From Tistrella bauzanensis (lineage in GTDB: Bacteria > Pseudomonadota > Alphaproteobacteria > Tistrellales > Tistrellaceae): 52,883 nucleotides of DNA. Where the stretch lies: NCBI RefSeq assembly GCF_014636235.1, contig NZ_BMDZ01000039.1, forward strand, positions 1-52,883. Reading direction: 5' to 3'. Under the pieces are notes generated by a model that worked only from the letters and a program-made list of their open reading frames with translations, was not told the DNA's origin and searched no databases. The position numbers and the translations under genes are program-made. Shown here piece by piece: positions 16,969 to 24,937 of this stretch. Position 1 is the first letter of the stretch; each line of letters opens with the position of its first letter.

Positions 16969-18018
16969 ATGACCACCGCGCCGTATCACTTGGCCAGGAG
17001 ACCAGCGGCCGCAGGGGGCATCGCCATCGTGACGCAGGACCATCTACTGTTCGGCTGGCATATCCGGTCCGAGATCCCCTTGCCGGAAGTCCCGGCCTGG
17101 GATGGTCCCGCCGGCCATCAGCCGGATGTCATCATCCGCGTCGGGCCGGTGCCTCATGCACTTGAGACGGCGCCCGACGAGACGGCGCATGACCCGGCCG
17201 TCACCCCGCCCTTTCGCACGGTCGAGGTCGCAGACGGCCGGGTTCTGATCCGGCTGAAAGACTGTGGCAACGTTCTGGTCGCAGGCGGCTGCGAGATCGT
17301 GGTGTCACCCGAGACCGACATCGACGCGGTGGACATCCGCACCTATCTGCTGGGCATCATCATGGGCGCGCTGTGCCATCAGCGTGGCGAGATCGTGCTG
17401 CACGCGGCCTGCCTGCGCATCGGCGATCAGGCCGTTGCGATCACCGGTGCATCCGGTGCCGGCAAATCGACCCTGGCCGCCAGCCTGGTCGCCCGCGGCC
17501 TGGGCATGCTGGCCGATGATCTGACGATGCTCCGCATCGGTGAGGATGGATGCTGCCGGGCATGGCCCGCCTATCCCCGCATGCGGCTATGGCAGGATTC
17601 CGCCGACCGCCGGCAGATCGACACCACAGCGCTGGATCTGTGCATCCGCGACCTGACCAAGTTTCAGGTGCCGATCGACGACCGGTTCGTGCGCCAGCCG
17701 CTGCCGCTCGCGGCCGTGGTTCATCTGGATCGCTGTGACGATCCGGCCGATGAAGGGCTGTTCCCATTGCGCGGGCTCGGCGCCGCAGCCGAGATGCGCA
17801 ACGCCATCTATCGGCCCGGCATTGCCGTCCGGCTGGGGCTGCAGAGGCCCATGCAGGTCAAGGCGACGCGGCTGGCGGCATTGATACCGCATCACATGCG
17901 GCTCACCCGGTTTCTCGACGACCTGTCGGCCGAACGCGCCGCCGATCGCCTGCTGTCGTCAGGCACAACCGGGATACCGGGCGCCGGCGGCAGCTCAATG
18001 GCCGGCGCGGGTCGGTGA
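16969..18018 (+). CDS. HPr kinase/phosphorylase-like (HprK-related) ATP-binding protein
   Basis: A protein of about 349 aa with the HPr kinase C-terminal fold. IVLHAACLRIGDQAVAITGASGAGKST (Walker A GASGAGKST at about residue 160 from this start) is followed by LAASLVARGLGMLADDLTMLRIGEDG, the usual order in HprK-related serine kinases. The N-terminal part (LLFGWHIRSEIPLPEVP) is like orphan HprK-type proteins rather than true HprK. GTG 17029, with GGGGG about 10 bases upstream, could be the real start, since similarity begins right after it. No PTS phosphocarrier, lasso-peptide or other usual partner gene is nearby. Its 3' end overlaps the convergent GntR gene by 24 bases. Substrate unknown; a role in controlling the surrounding catabolic genes is speculation. 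Confidence 0.75.
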   Translation: MTTAPYHLARRPAAAGGIAIVTQDHLLFGWHIRSEIPLPEVPAWDGPAGHQPDVIIRVGPVPHALETAPDETAHDPAVTPPFRTVEVADGRVLIRLKDCGNVLVAGGCEIVVSPETDIDAVDIRTYLLGIIMGALCHQRGEIVLHAACLRIGDQAVAITGASGAGKSTLAASLVARGLGMLADDLTMLRIGEDGCCRAWPAYPRMRLWQDSADRRQIDTTALDLCIRDLTKFQVPIDDRFVRQPLPLAAVVHLDRCDDPADEGLFPLRGLGAAAEMRNAIYRPGIAVRLGLQRPMQVKATRLAALIPHHMRLTRFLDDLSAERAADRLLSSGTTGIPGAGGSSMAGAGR

Positions 18019-18834
18019 CCGGCTCGGATCGGGTATGCTCGGCACGCCGATATTCTGATCGACATGCTCCATCACGAACATGTCACCCCGGTACAACGCG
18101 TTGTTGGCGATCAGGACTTCGCCATCCTCGCTGAGAATGGTGGAGATCATCTTCACCATGACGCCGCCCATTGAGTAATCGAGCGCCCGCGCCACCGCCT
18201 GATCGGCATGGGATATGGTCATGATCTGTCGCGACCGGCCCATTTTCTCGCGACCATGATTGATCAGCATCCGCAGCATCTTGGCATTATGTTCCGAGTT
18301 CGGCGGGAACAGACGATAGGCGGCAGCGTCGACATAGACGTCCATCAGCGCGAAGGGCGTCTCGTTATACAGATGGATCTTGGTGATCTTGACATAGGCG
18401 CGTTTGGCCCGGCCATCGATCGCCGCCAGATCCGGCGGCAGCGCCACATCCATTTCACGCTTCAACACGCGAATACCCTGGCCGGGGGTCAGGTCCAGGC
18501 GGTTGTTGATCGCGCGCCGCAGTTCTGGATCATCCACCGCCGCCTGCTGGCCCTCGGTCACAAAGGTGCCCCTGCCACGGATCGCAACCAAAAGCCCCTT
18601 GTCGGCCAGCATCCGCAGCGCCTGACGAACGGTGATCGGCGCCACGGCGAAATCGCGGCACAATTCAGGCACAGGCGGCAGTTTGTCGCCCGGCGCCCAT
18701 TCGCCGGATCGGATGCGGTCGCGGAAGATGCGCGACAGCCGCACATACAAAGCGACACGGTCATTGTCGTCGCTGTCGTCCGCGACGCGCCCCGCGCCGA
18801 GTCTCTGCATCCGGAACACCGTGTCGTTGATCAC
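17995..18834 (-). CDS. GntR family (HutC/UTRA) transcriptional regulator
   Basis: A 279-aa DNA-binding regulator. The winged helix-turn-helix is at about 28-95 (YVRLSRIFRDRIRSGEWAPGDKLPPVPELCRDF, ITVRQALRMLADKGLLVAIRGRGTFV) and a UTRA effector domain at about 115-255 (KITKIHLYNETPFALMDVYVD, ISTILSEDGEVLIANNALYRGD). GTG at 18834 is chosen because GGAG lies 8 bases before it; ATG 18810 is an alternative. It is divergent from the acyl-CoA dehydrogenase-hydratase-ligase-TRAP genes, so it probably represses them in response to a pathway acid or CoA ester. A dyad repeated in both nearby promoter regions is its likely site. The 3' end overlaps the HprK-like gene tail to tail. Confidence 0.9.
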   Translation of the reverse strand: MINDTVFRMQRLGAGRVADDSDDNDRVALYVRLSRIFRDRIRSGEWAPGDKLPPVPELCRDFAVAPITVRQALRMLADKGLLVAIRGRGTFVTEGQQAAVDDPELRRAINNRLDLTPGQGIRVLKREMDVALPPDLAAIDGRAKRAYVKITKIHLYNETPFALMDVYVDAAAYRLFPPNSEHNAKMLRMLINHGREKMGRSRQIMTISHADQAVARALDYSMGGVMVKMISTILSEDGEVLIANNALYRGDMFVMEHVDQNIGVPSIPDPSRSPTRAGH

Positions 18835-19154
18835 ACCCTTACTCCCGCCGGCTGCATCGGCAGGCCGGTTTCACTTCGCATCTGCAACGGTCCGGCCGCG
18901 ATGCCGCTTGCGGCGCAACATAACACTCTGTGCGCCGCGACACGATCCCCGACTGTCATGCGATCGACGCGCACGAAGACTTTACAACGCCACCGGTCAA
19001 TGCCTATTGTTAGATATAAGGGCATATAAGGCAAGCGGCGGCTTCGCAGGGCCTCTCCGCCCTCTCGTCACCACGCCCGACCGCCCTCCCCCCAATAACA
19101 ACCTCGTCCCGCGCGACCGCCACGCGCCAGGATGACCTGAGGAGCTTGAGGCAC
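18835..19154. promoter_or_regulatory. Divergent promoter region between the GntR regulator and the acyl-CoA catabolic genes
   Basis: This 320-base gap has no gene in either strand. It contains copy 2 of the GntR-type dyad (19000-19017) and AT-rich hexamers next to it (TATAAG, CATATAAG), then a C-rich leader of about 130 bases and a GAGGAGCTTGAGG ribosome-binding region for the dehydrogenase at 19155. Confidence 0.55.
19000..19017. promoter_or_regulatory. 18-bp dyad, candidate GntR operator, copy 2
   Basis: ATGCCTATTGTTAGATAT aligns without gaps to copy 1 at 15631-15648 (14 of 18 identical). Its arms are imperfect (5 of 7 pairs). It lies 138 bases before the dehydrogenase start and overlaps the AT-rich promoter-like stretch, a position suited to repression. 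Confidence 0.6.
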
Positions 19155-20315
19155 ATGCTTTACACAGAGCAGCATCAGCAGATGATGCATTCAGTGACGA
19201 AGTTCGTGGAAACCGAAATCAATCCACACGTTCAGGAATGGGATGATGCGGGTATTTTCCCCGCCCATGACCTGTTCAAGAAGATGGGCGATCATGGCTT
19301 CCTCGGCATCAACAAGCCCGAGGAATTCGGCGGCCTGGGCCTCGACTACACCTATCAGCTGGCGTTCTGCGAGGCGATCAGCGCCGCGCGCTCGCCTTCG
19401 GTGGTGATGGCGATCGGCGTGCAGACCGATATGGCGACACCGGCATTGTCGAAGCACGGCTCCGATGAATTGCGTCGCGAATTTCTGGTGCCGTCGATCG
19501 CCGGCGACCGCGTCGCCTGCATTGGCGTGTCGGAAGTGGGTGCCGGATCCGACGTCGCCAGCATCAAGACCCGCGCGCGCAAGGATGGTGACGACTACAT
19601 CATCGACGGCGGCAAGATGTGGATCACCAATGGCACCCAGGCCGACTGGATCTGCCTGCTGGCCAATACCGGCGATAGCCCGTCGCACCGCAACAAATCG
19701 CTGATCTGCGTGCCGATGAAAACCCCGGGCGTCACCATTGCCCGCAAGCTCGACAAAATGGGCATGCGTGCGTCCGATACCGCTCAGATTCATTTCGAGG
19801 GCGTGCGCGTGCCGCAGCGCAACCGTATTGGCGACGAGGGCATGGGCTTCGTCTATCAGATGCAGCAGTTCCAGGAAGAGCGCATCTGGGGCTCGGCCTC
19901 CTCGCTGCGCCTGCTTGAGAGCACCATCGCCGACACGATCGCCTATACCCGTGAGCGCAAGATCTTCGGCAAGCCGGTGCTCGACAACCAGGTCGTGCAT
20001 TTCAAGCTGGCCGAGCTTCAGACCAAGGTCGAGCTGCTGCGCTCGATCATCTATCGCGCGGTCGAGGGCTATGTGGCAGGCGAGGACATGACCCATCTGG
20101 CATCGATGGCCAAGCTCTGCGCCGGTCGCTTCACCCGTGAAATCGCCGATGGCTGCCTGCAATACTGGGGCGGCATGGGCTTCATGAACGAGACCGAGGT
20201 GACCCGGCTGTACCGCGACGGCCGCCTGACCTCGATCGGTGGCGGCGCCGACGAGGTGATGCTGGGCATCATCGCCAAGGGTATGGGCATCCTGCCCCCG
20301 CGTGCCGCCAGCTGA
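19155..20315 (+). CDS. Acyl-CoA dehydrogenase (AtuD / isovaleryl-CoA-dehydrogenase-like)
   Basis: An FAD-dependent acyl-CoA dehydrogenase, 386 aa, introducing a double bond into an acyl-CoA. Motifs: CIGVSEVGAGSDVASIKTRA (flavin and substrate loop), KMWITNGTQADW, and QYWGGMGFMNETEVTRLYRDGRLTSIGGGADEVM at the end. The position of the MCAD catalytic Glu376 is Gly here (IGGGAD), so the base is likely the Glu of FQEERIWGSAS, as in isovaleryl- and long-chain-type enzymes. This fits citronellyl-CoA dehydrogenase-like (AtuD) members acting on branched substrates, but the substrate is not proven. ATG at 19155 sits about 9 bases after GAGG-type purines. First gene of the GntR-controlled series; the hydratase follows after 13 bases. 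Confidence 0.92.
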   Translation: MLYTEQHQQMMHSVTKFVETEINPHVQEWDDAGIFPAHDLFKKMGDHGFLGINKPEEFGGLGLDYTYQLAFCEAISAARSPSVVMAIGVQTDMATPALSKHGSDELRREFLVPSIAGDRVACIGVSEVGAGSDVASIKTRARKDGDDYIIDGGKMWITNGTQADWICLLANTGDSPSHRNKSLICVPMKTPGVTIARKLDKMGMRASDTAQIHFEGVRVPQRNRIGDEGMGFVYQMQQFQEERIWGSASSLRLLESTIADTIAYTRERKIFGKPVLDNQVVHFKLAELQTKVELLRSIIYRAVEGYVAGEDMTHLASMAKLCAGRFTREIADGCLQYWGGMGFMNETEVTRLYRDGRLTSIGGGADEVMLGIIAKGMGILPPRAAS

Positions 20316-20328
20316 TCGGGGCCATCAC

Positions 20329-21156
20329 ATGACGACGTCACGACTGCCGATCTGCCCCGACCTTCTGCTCGATCTTGACGGCCCGGTCCTGAAGCTGACC
20401 CTGAACCGGCCCGATGTCCGCAACGCCATGACCCATGAACTGGTCCGCCAGATGATCGAGGTGGTGGCGTGGCTGGAAGATCACCCAGACGTCGGCGCGC
20501 TGGTCATCCGCGGCGCCGGTGGCACCTTCTGCGCCGGCGGCGATATCAAGGGCTTCATGGCCGCGTTCCGGGCGCCGAAGCCCGCCGCCGGCCAGCCCGA
20601 CCCGATCATGGCCGACAACCGCCGCTTCGGCAGCTTTCTGATGCGGATCGAGGCTTTGCCGCAAACCGTGGTGGTCGCTGTTGAAGGGGCGGCTTTCGGT
20701 GGCGGGCTGGGCCTCGCCTGCATCGGCGACGTGATGATCTGCACCGGCGATGCGCGCTTCGCGCTGTCGGAAACCGGGCTCGGAATTCCACCGGCACAGA
20801 TCGCGCCCTTTGTGGCCGCCCGGATCGGCATTTCGCAGGCTCGCCGGCTGGCGCTGACCGGTATGCGCTTCGACGGCGCCGAGGCCGGACGCATCGGGCT
20901 GGCACATGAGGTTATGACCGACACGGCGGCGCTCGATGCCCGGCTCGATCGCCTGCTCGCCGACATCCGACGCTGCGCGCCCGGCGCCAACGCGACCACC
21001 AAGCGGTTGTTGATGGCCGGCAAGATCACACCCCTCGCCGACCTTCTGGACCAGTCCTCGGCCGAATTCGCCCGCTGCCTGCGTGGCGCTGAAGGCCAGG
21101 AGGGCGTCGCGGCCTTCCTTGAGAAGCGCAAAGCCAGCTGGGTAACCGGGGCCTGA
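20329..21156 (+). CDS. Enoyl-CoA hydratase/isomerase family protein (AtuE-like)
   Basis: A crotonase-fold enzyme of 275 aa. GPVLKLTLNRPDVRNAM is the N-terminal signature, GAGGTFCAGGDIKGF holds the first oxyanion-hole segment, and VEGAAFGGGLGLACIGDVMI the second. The catalytic-loop region is ALSETGLGIPPAQIAPFV. The phrase FCAGGDIKGF and the general layout resemble isohexenylglutaconyl-CoA hydratase (AtuE) and methylglutaconyl-CoA hydratases, so water addition to a branched enoyl-CoA is plausible; a plain beta-oxidation hydratase is the alternative. ATG at 20329 gives the canonical N-terminus. It lies between dehydrogenase and ligase in the same direction. Confidence 0.88.
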   Translation: MTTSRLPICPDLLLDLDGPVLKLTLNRPDVRNAMTHELVRQMIEVVAWLEDHPDVGALVIRGAGGTFCAGGDIKGFMAAFRAPKPAAGQPDPIMADNRRFGSFLMRIEALPQTVVVAVEGAAFGGGLGLACIGDVMICTGDARFALSETGLGIPPAQIAPFVAARIGISQARRLALTGMRFDGAEAGRIGLAHEVMTDTAALDARLDRLLADIRRCAPGANATTKRLLMAGKITPLADLLDQSSAEFARCLRGAEGQEGVAAFLEKRKASWVTGA

Positions 21157-21371
21157 CCCGCATCTCCCGTCCATGTCGACCGGCCCCGGGCCGGAGGCGC
21201 CCCGGGCCATGATCCCCGACCGCCACGGGGACGACCAGATCCGGAACGGACCGGCCATGGGCGCCTGATAACACACCAGCATCACCTGTCACACGCACCA
21301 ATCGACATCTACGATCAACTGAATGACCAGAGCGCCATACCGACAGGCGCCGCCAGGGAGGAAAGACCACC

Positions 21372-22985
21372 ATGACCACCAGCACGCAGCGCGTGATCGA
21401 AGGCGTTGCCGGGCCGGGAAGTATCGGCCGTGTGGCAATCGGCGACATTCTGCGCCGCACCGCACAGCGTCATCCCGACAGGGCCGCGATTGTGGAGGGC
21501 GACCGCTGCACCACATATGCAATGCTTGATGATGCGGCCAACCGCTATGCCAATTTCCTGTTGGCCCAGGGCCTGACCACAGGCGACAAGGTCGGCTGCA
21601 TCTGTGCGAACAGCACCGATTTCATGCCGGTCATCTTCGGGATTCACAAGGCCGGCCTGGTCTGGGTACCGGCCAATGCGATGCTGGCGGCGGAGGATAT
21701 CGATTATATCCTGCACCATGCCGGCGTCGGGCATGTGGTGGTCGATGACGTGCTGGCCGCACAGCCGGCCATGGCGGCGATGCTGGCGGCGCTGGGCGTG
21801 CCGATGACAGTGATTTCAGTGTCCGGCAGCGGGATCGCGGCCGGTGCCCTGCCCGGCACAGGCTTTGCCGACGCCATCGCCAGCCAGCCCGCGACCGAGC
21901 CGGTGGTCGAGATCGACGAGCGCGAGCTGGCCCTGATCATGTACACGAGCGGCACCACGTCACGGCCCAAGGGCGTGATGCATTGCCACCTGTCGGTGGT
22001 GATGGCGGCCATGAGCAATGCGATCGAATGGAGAATTGGGCGCGAGGATGGGGTTACCGCCGTCTTGCCGATGTTCCATTGCGCGCAACACTCGGTGATG
22101 CTGACCGGCGTGCTGGCTGGCGCCAAGATGCTGCTGATGCGCGGCTTCGACCCGGCGGCGCTGATCGAGGGCATGGCCGCCGAGAAGATCAATATTATGG
22201 TCGGCCTGCCACTGATGTACCGTGCGGTTCTTGACCACCCGTCGCGCAAGCAGCGCGACATCAATTTGCGCATGTGCGTGTATGCCATGGCACCAATGCC
22301 CGAGCCGCTGATGACCCGGCTGGTCAATGAACTCTGCCCCGATTTCCGCCTGTCGAGCGGCCAGACCGAAATGTATCCATCGACCGTGATGTCACGGCCC
22401 GACCGAGCACTCGCCCGCTTCGGTAATTACTGGGGCGAGTCCAATGTGGTCAATGACACCGCGATCATGGACGATGATGGCAACATCCTGCCGCGTGGTA
22501 CCATCGGCGAAATCGTGCATCGCGGCCCGAATGTGATGCTGGGCTATTACAAGCAGCCTGAGGCCACCACGGCCGCGCGGCTACATGGATGGCACCACAC
22601 CGGCGATCTGGGGCTGATCGACCACCACGGCGAATTGCTGTTCCTGGACCGCAAGAAGGACATGATCAAGTCCGGCGGCGAGAACGTGCCCTCGATCAAG
22701 ATCGAAGAAGTGCTTCTGGGCCATCCGGACGTTCAGAACGCCGTGGTCGTGGGCCTGCCCCATGCCCGCTGGGGCGAAGCGGTCACCGCCTTCCTGGTGC
22801 CGAAGCCCGACACCGATCCCACCGAAGACAGCATTCTTGAGCATTGCCGCAAACATCTGGGCGGCTTCGAGATGCCCAAGCTGGTGATCTTCCTGGAAGA
22901 AATGCCGATGACCGTGACCGGCAAGATCCGCAAGACCGAGTTGCGCACCAAATTCGCCGACCACTTCGAGACGGCGACCACCTGA
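21372..22985 (+). CDS. Acyl-CoA ligase / synthetase (AMP-forming)
   Basis: An ANL-superfamily enzyme of 537 aa activating a carboxylic acid to its CoA ester with ATP. Motifs: the P-loop-like YTSGTTSRPKGVMHCH at about residue 191, SSGQTEMYPSTV (A5), LHGWHHTGDLG with DRKKDMIKSGGENVPSIKIEE (A7-A8 hinge), and GKIRKTELR carrying the C-terminal catalytic Lys. The substrate could be a fatty, isoprenoid or aryl-alkyl acid. GGGAGGAAAG about 8 bases before ATG 21372 is a very strong ribosome site. A 215-base gap with GC-rich palindromes separates it from the hydratase, and the TRAP binding protein follows 125 bases later, so acid uptake and activation probably work together. Confidence 0.92.
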   Translation: MTTSTQRVIEGVAGPGSIGRVAIGDILRRTAQRHPDRAAIVEGDRCTTYAMLDDAANRYANFLLAQGLTTGDKVGCICANSTDFMPVIFGIHKAGLVWVPANAMLAAEDIDYILHHAGVGHVVVDDVLAAQPAMAAMLAALGVPMTVISVSGSGIAAGALPGTGFADAIASQPATEPVVEIDERELALIMYTSGTTSRPKGVMHCHLSVVMAAMSNAIEWRIGREDGVTAVLPMFHCAQHSVMLTGVLAGAKMLLMRGFDPAALIEGMAAEKINIMVGLPLMYRAVLDHPSRKQRDINLRMCVYAMAPMPEPLMTRLVNELCPDFRLSSGQTEMYPSTVMSRPDRALARFGNYWGESNVVNDTAIMDDDGNILPRGTIGEIVHRGPNVMLGYYKQPEATTAARLHGWHHTGDLGLIDHHGELLFLDRKKDMIKSGGENVPSIKIEEVLLGHPDVQNAVVVGLPHARWGEAVTAFLVPKPDTDPTEDSILEHCRKHLGGFEMPKLVIFLEEMPMTVTGKIRKTELRTKFADHFETATT

Positions 22986-23110
22986 TCAACGGCGGCAGAT
23001 GTGACGAGGGGCCGGCCCATGCGCGGCCGCCCCCCGCGCGGACATGCGCCAAGAGAAGCAAGACAAGCCAAGAAAACCAAACAATAAGGCCCAACGGGAG
23101 GAAGACCACG

Positions 23111-24265
23111 ATGACGTTCGCCAAGAGACTGATGTCCATGGCCGTGGCGGCCGGCGTGACGGCCGGCGCCGGCCTGACTGGCGCCGCGGAAGCACGGGAG
23201 CTGCGCTATGCGATCGGCTTTCCGGCCAACACCGCATCGACCATCGCCGCCGATGTCTATACCAAGAAGGTCGCCGAGTTGAGCAAGGGCACCCTGTCGG
23301 TGAAGGTGTTCCCGCTGTCGCTGCTTAACCTGGCCGAAACCCCGGGCGGTGTCCGCGATGGCTTGGTCGATATCGGCTATGTACTGACTGCCTATACCCC
23401 GGCCGAGTTCCCGAACATCAATCTCGCCGGCGACCTGACCATGCTGCTCAACCTGATGGACACGGGCGGGCGCGATGGTCTGATCTTCTCCAGCGCCATG
23501 CTGGAGTACATCTATTTGAATTGCCCGGAATGCCAGAACGATCTGGCCGGTCAGAACCAGGTGTTCACCGGCACGGCCGCATCGACCCGCTATATGTTGC
23601 TGTGCAACAAGGCCGTCACCACCGCCGATGATCTGAAGGGCAAGCGCATGCGGGTCAGCAGCCAGAACTGGCGCCGCTGGTCGGAAAGCATGGGCGCCAC
23701 CGCCGTGTCCATGCCCGGCAACGAGACTTTCGAGGCGCTGACCCAGGGTGCCGTCGACTGCGTGATCATCTCGGCCCCCGAACTGTCGGGCCTGGCGCTG
23801 ATTGATGCCGTCACCGACATCACCACCGGTGTCCCCGGCGGCGTGTTCGGCGCATCGACCGTCGCCAACATCAACGCCGACACCTGGCGGTCGCTGACGG
23901 ATGACGAACGTGCCGCCCTGCTGCGCGCCGGCACCACCATGTCGGCACATGGCGGCTGGCAGTATGTCAATTTCGAAGGTCGTGACCTGAAGCGTGCCGC
24001 CGACAAGGGCATCCGCGTCCACGAGGCCGACCCTGCGCTGGTCAATGCGACCAACGATTTCGTCACCACCGACATGAAGACGATCGCCGAATTTTATTCG
24101 TCGAAGTTCGGCGTGGCCGAGCCGCAGAAGGCAATCGACACGTTCAAGCCGCTGCTTGAGAAGTGGGCGGGGCTGGTGAAGGGCGTCTCCGGCCCAGACG
24201 AGCTGGCGGAGCTCTACTGGACCGAGGTAGTGTCCAAGGTCGACCCCAAGACCTACGGCATGTAA
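23111..24265 (+). CDS. dctP: TRAP transporter substrate-binding protein (DctP family)
   Basis: A periplasmic binding protein of about 384 aa. The signal peptide is MTFAKRLMSMAVAAGVTAGAGLTGAAEA, and the mature part begins RELRYAIGFPANTASTI. The DctP landmarks are GVRDGLVDIGYVLTAYTPAEFP, DDLKGKRMRVSSQNWRRWSESMGATAVSMP (Arg of the carboxylate-binding signature) and FEALTQGAVDCVI. It captures an organic acid outside the cytoplasmic membrane for the DctQM permease. A strong GGGAGGAAG precedes the ATG. Location next to an acyl-CoA ligase implies that the acid is the substrate of that ligase. A hairpin in the following gap probably sets its higher expression over the permease. Confidence 0.92.
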   Translation: MTFAKRLMSMAVAAGVTAGAGLTGAAEARELRYAIGFPANTASTIAADVYTKKVAELSKGTLSVKVFPLSLLNLAETPGGVRDGLVDIGYVLTAYTPAEFPNINLAGDLTMLLNLMDTGGRDGLIFSSAMLEYIYLNCPECQNDLAGQNQVFTGTAASTRYMLLCNKAVTTADDLKGKRMRVSSQNWRRWSESMGATAVSMPGNETFEALTQGAVDCVIISAPELSGLALIDAVTDITTGVPGGVFGASTVANINADTWRSLTDDERAALLRAGTTMSAHGGWQYVNFEGRDLKRAADKGIRVHEADPALVNATNDFVTTDMKTIAEFYSSKFGVAEPQKAIDTFKPLLEKWAGLVKGVSGPDELAELYWTEVVSKVDPKTYGM

Positions 24266-24283
24266 TCGCCCGGCCGATGGCCG

Positions 24284-24323
24284 GCCCGGCGGCCGCCCGC
24301 ATGGCGGGCACCGCCGGCCGGGC
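24284..24323 (+). other. Large intercistronic hairpin between TRAP binding protein and permease genes
   Basis: GCCCGG (24284-24289) pairs with CCGGGC (24318-24323), continued by inner stems GGCGG/CCGCC and GCCCGC/GCGGGC around an ATG loop. There is no T-run. Such stems between the binding-protein and membrane genes often stabilise the upstream message or attenuate the downstream one; that role is inferred. Confidence 0.6.
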
Positions 24324-24370
24324 ATTGCCTGATGCTAGTCCCGCCACCCGATGACGGGGAGATACGCCCG

Positions 24371-24937
24371 ATGCAGGCGTTGGGACGCGGTTTGTCGCGT
24401 CTGATCCATTTCACCACGGTCCTGGGCGTGCTGGCGGTGACGCTGATGATGCTGCACATCACCATCGACGTGGTGGTTCGCAACATCTTCGGCATCACCC
24501 TGCCCGGCACCATCGCGGCGGTCAGCAATTTCTACATGCTGGTGGTCGCCTTCCTGCCGCTCGCCTATGCCGAGGAAGCGGACAAGCATATCTCGGTCGA
24601 GGTGGTCACCGAACTGATGCCCGCCCGCGTGCAGGGGGCCTTGCGCGGCTTCTCATATGTGTTCTCGGCGCTGGTCTTCGCCGCCATCACCCGGCAGTCC
24701 TTTCTTGAGGCGATGAAGAAGCAGGCGGTCGGCACCTTCGTGATCCAGGAAGGCTGGAAGATTCCGATCTGGCCGTCCTATTACATTCTGCCGGTCGGCA
24801 CCGGTCTGATGACGGCGGTGGTGCTCTACAAATTCTATCTCAGCATCACCGGTGGCCCGTCGGGACTGCGCAACGCCATGCCCGATGACGTCGTCACCAA
24901 CGCCCACCCCACAGCCCGCAAGGAAACCGACGCATGA
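24371..24937 (+). CDS. dctQ: TRAP transporter small permease (DctQ family)
   Basis: A four-helix inner-membrane protein of 188 aa that couples the binding protein to the DctM permease. Hydrophobic helices are visible at LIHFTTVLGVLAVTLMMLHI, AAVSNFYMLVVAFLPLAYAEE, GALRGFSYVFSALVFAAI and YYILPVGTGLMTAVVLYKFY. The first two match the DctQ signature (VVRNIFGITLPGTIAAVSNFYM...YAEEADKHISVEV). ATG 24371 is preferred because GGGGAG lies about 9 bases before it; ATG 24332 upstream lacks a ribosome site. The stop overlaps the dctM start. Confidence 0.9.
   Translation: MQALGRGLSRLIHFTTVLGVLAVTLMMLHITIDVVVRNIFGITLPGTIAAVSNFYMLVVAFLPLAYAEEADKHISVEVVTELMPARVQGALRGFSYVFSALVFAAITRQSFLEAMKKQAVGTFVIQEGWKIPIWPSYYILPVGTGLMTAVVLYKFYLSITGGPSGLRNAMPDDVVTNAHPTARKETDA

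Noticed and set aside
21185-21210. GC-rich palindromes between the hydratase and ligase genes
   Set aside because: CCGGCCC/GGGCCGG-type repeats are expected at this base composition and have no T-run or link to a regulator.
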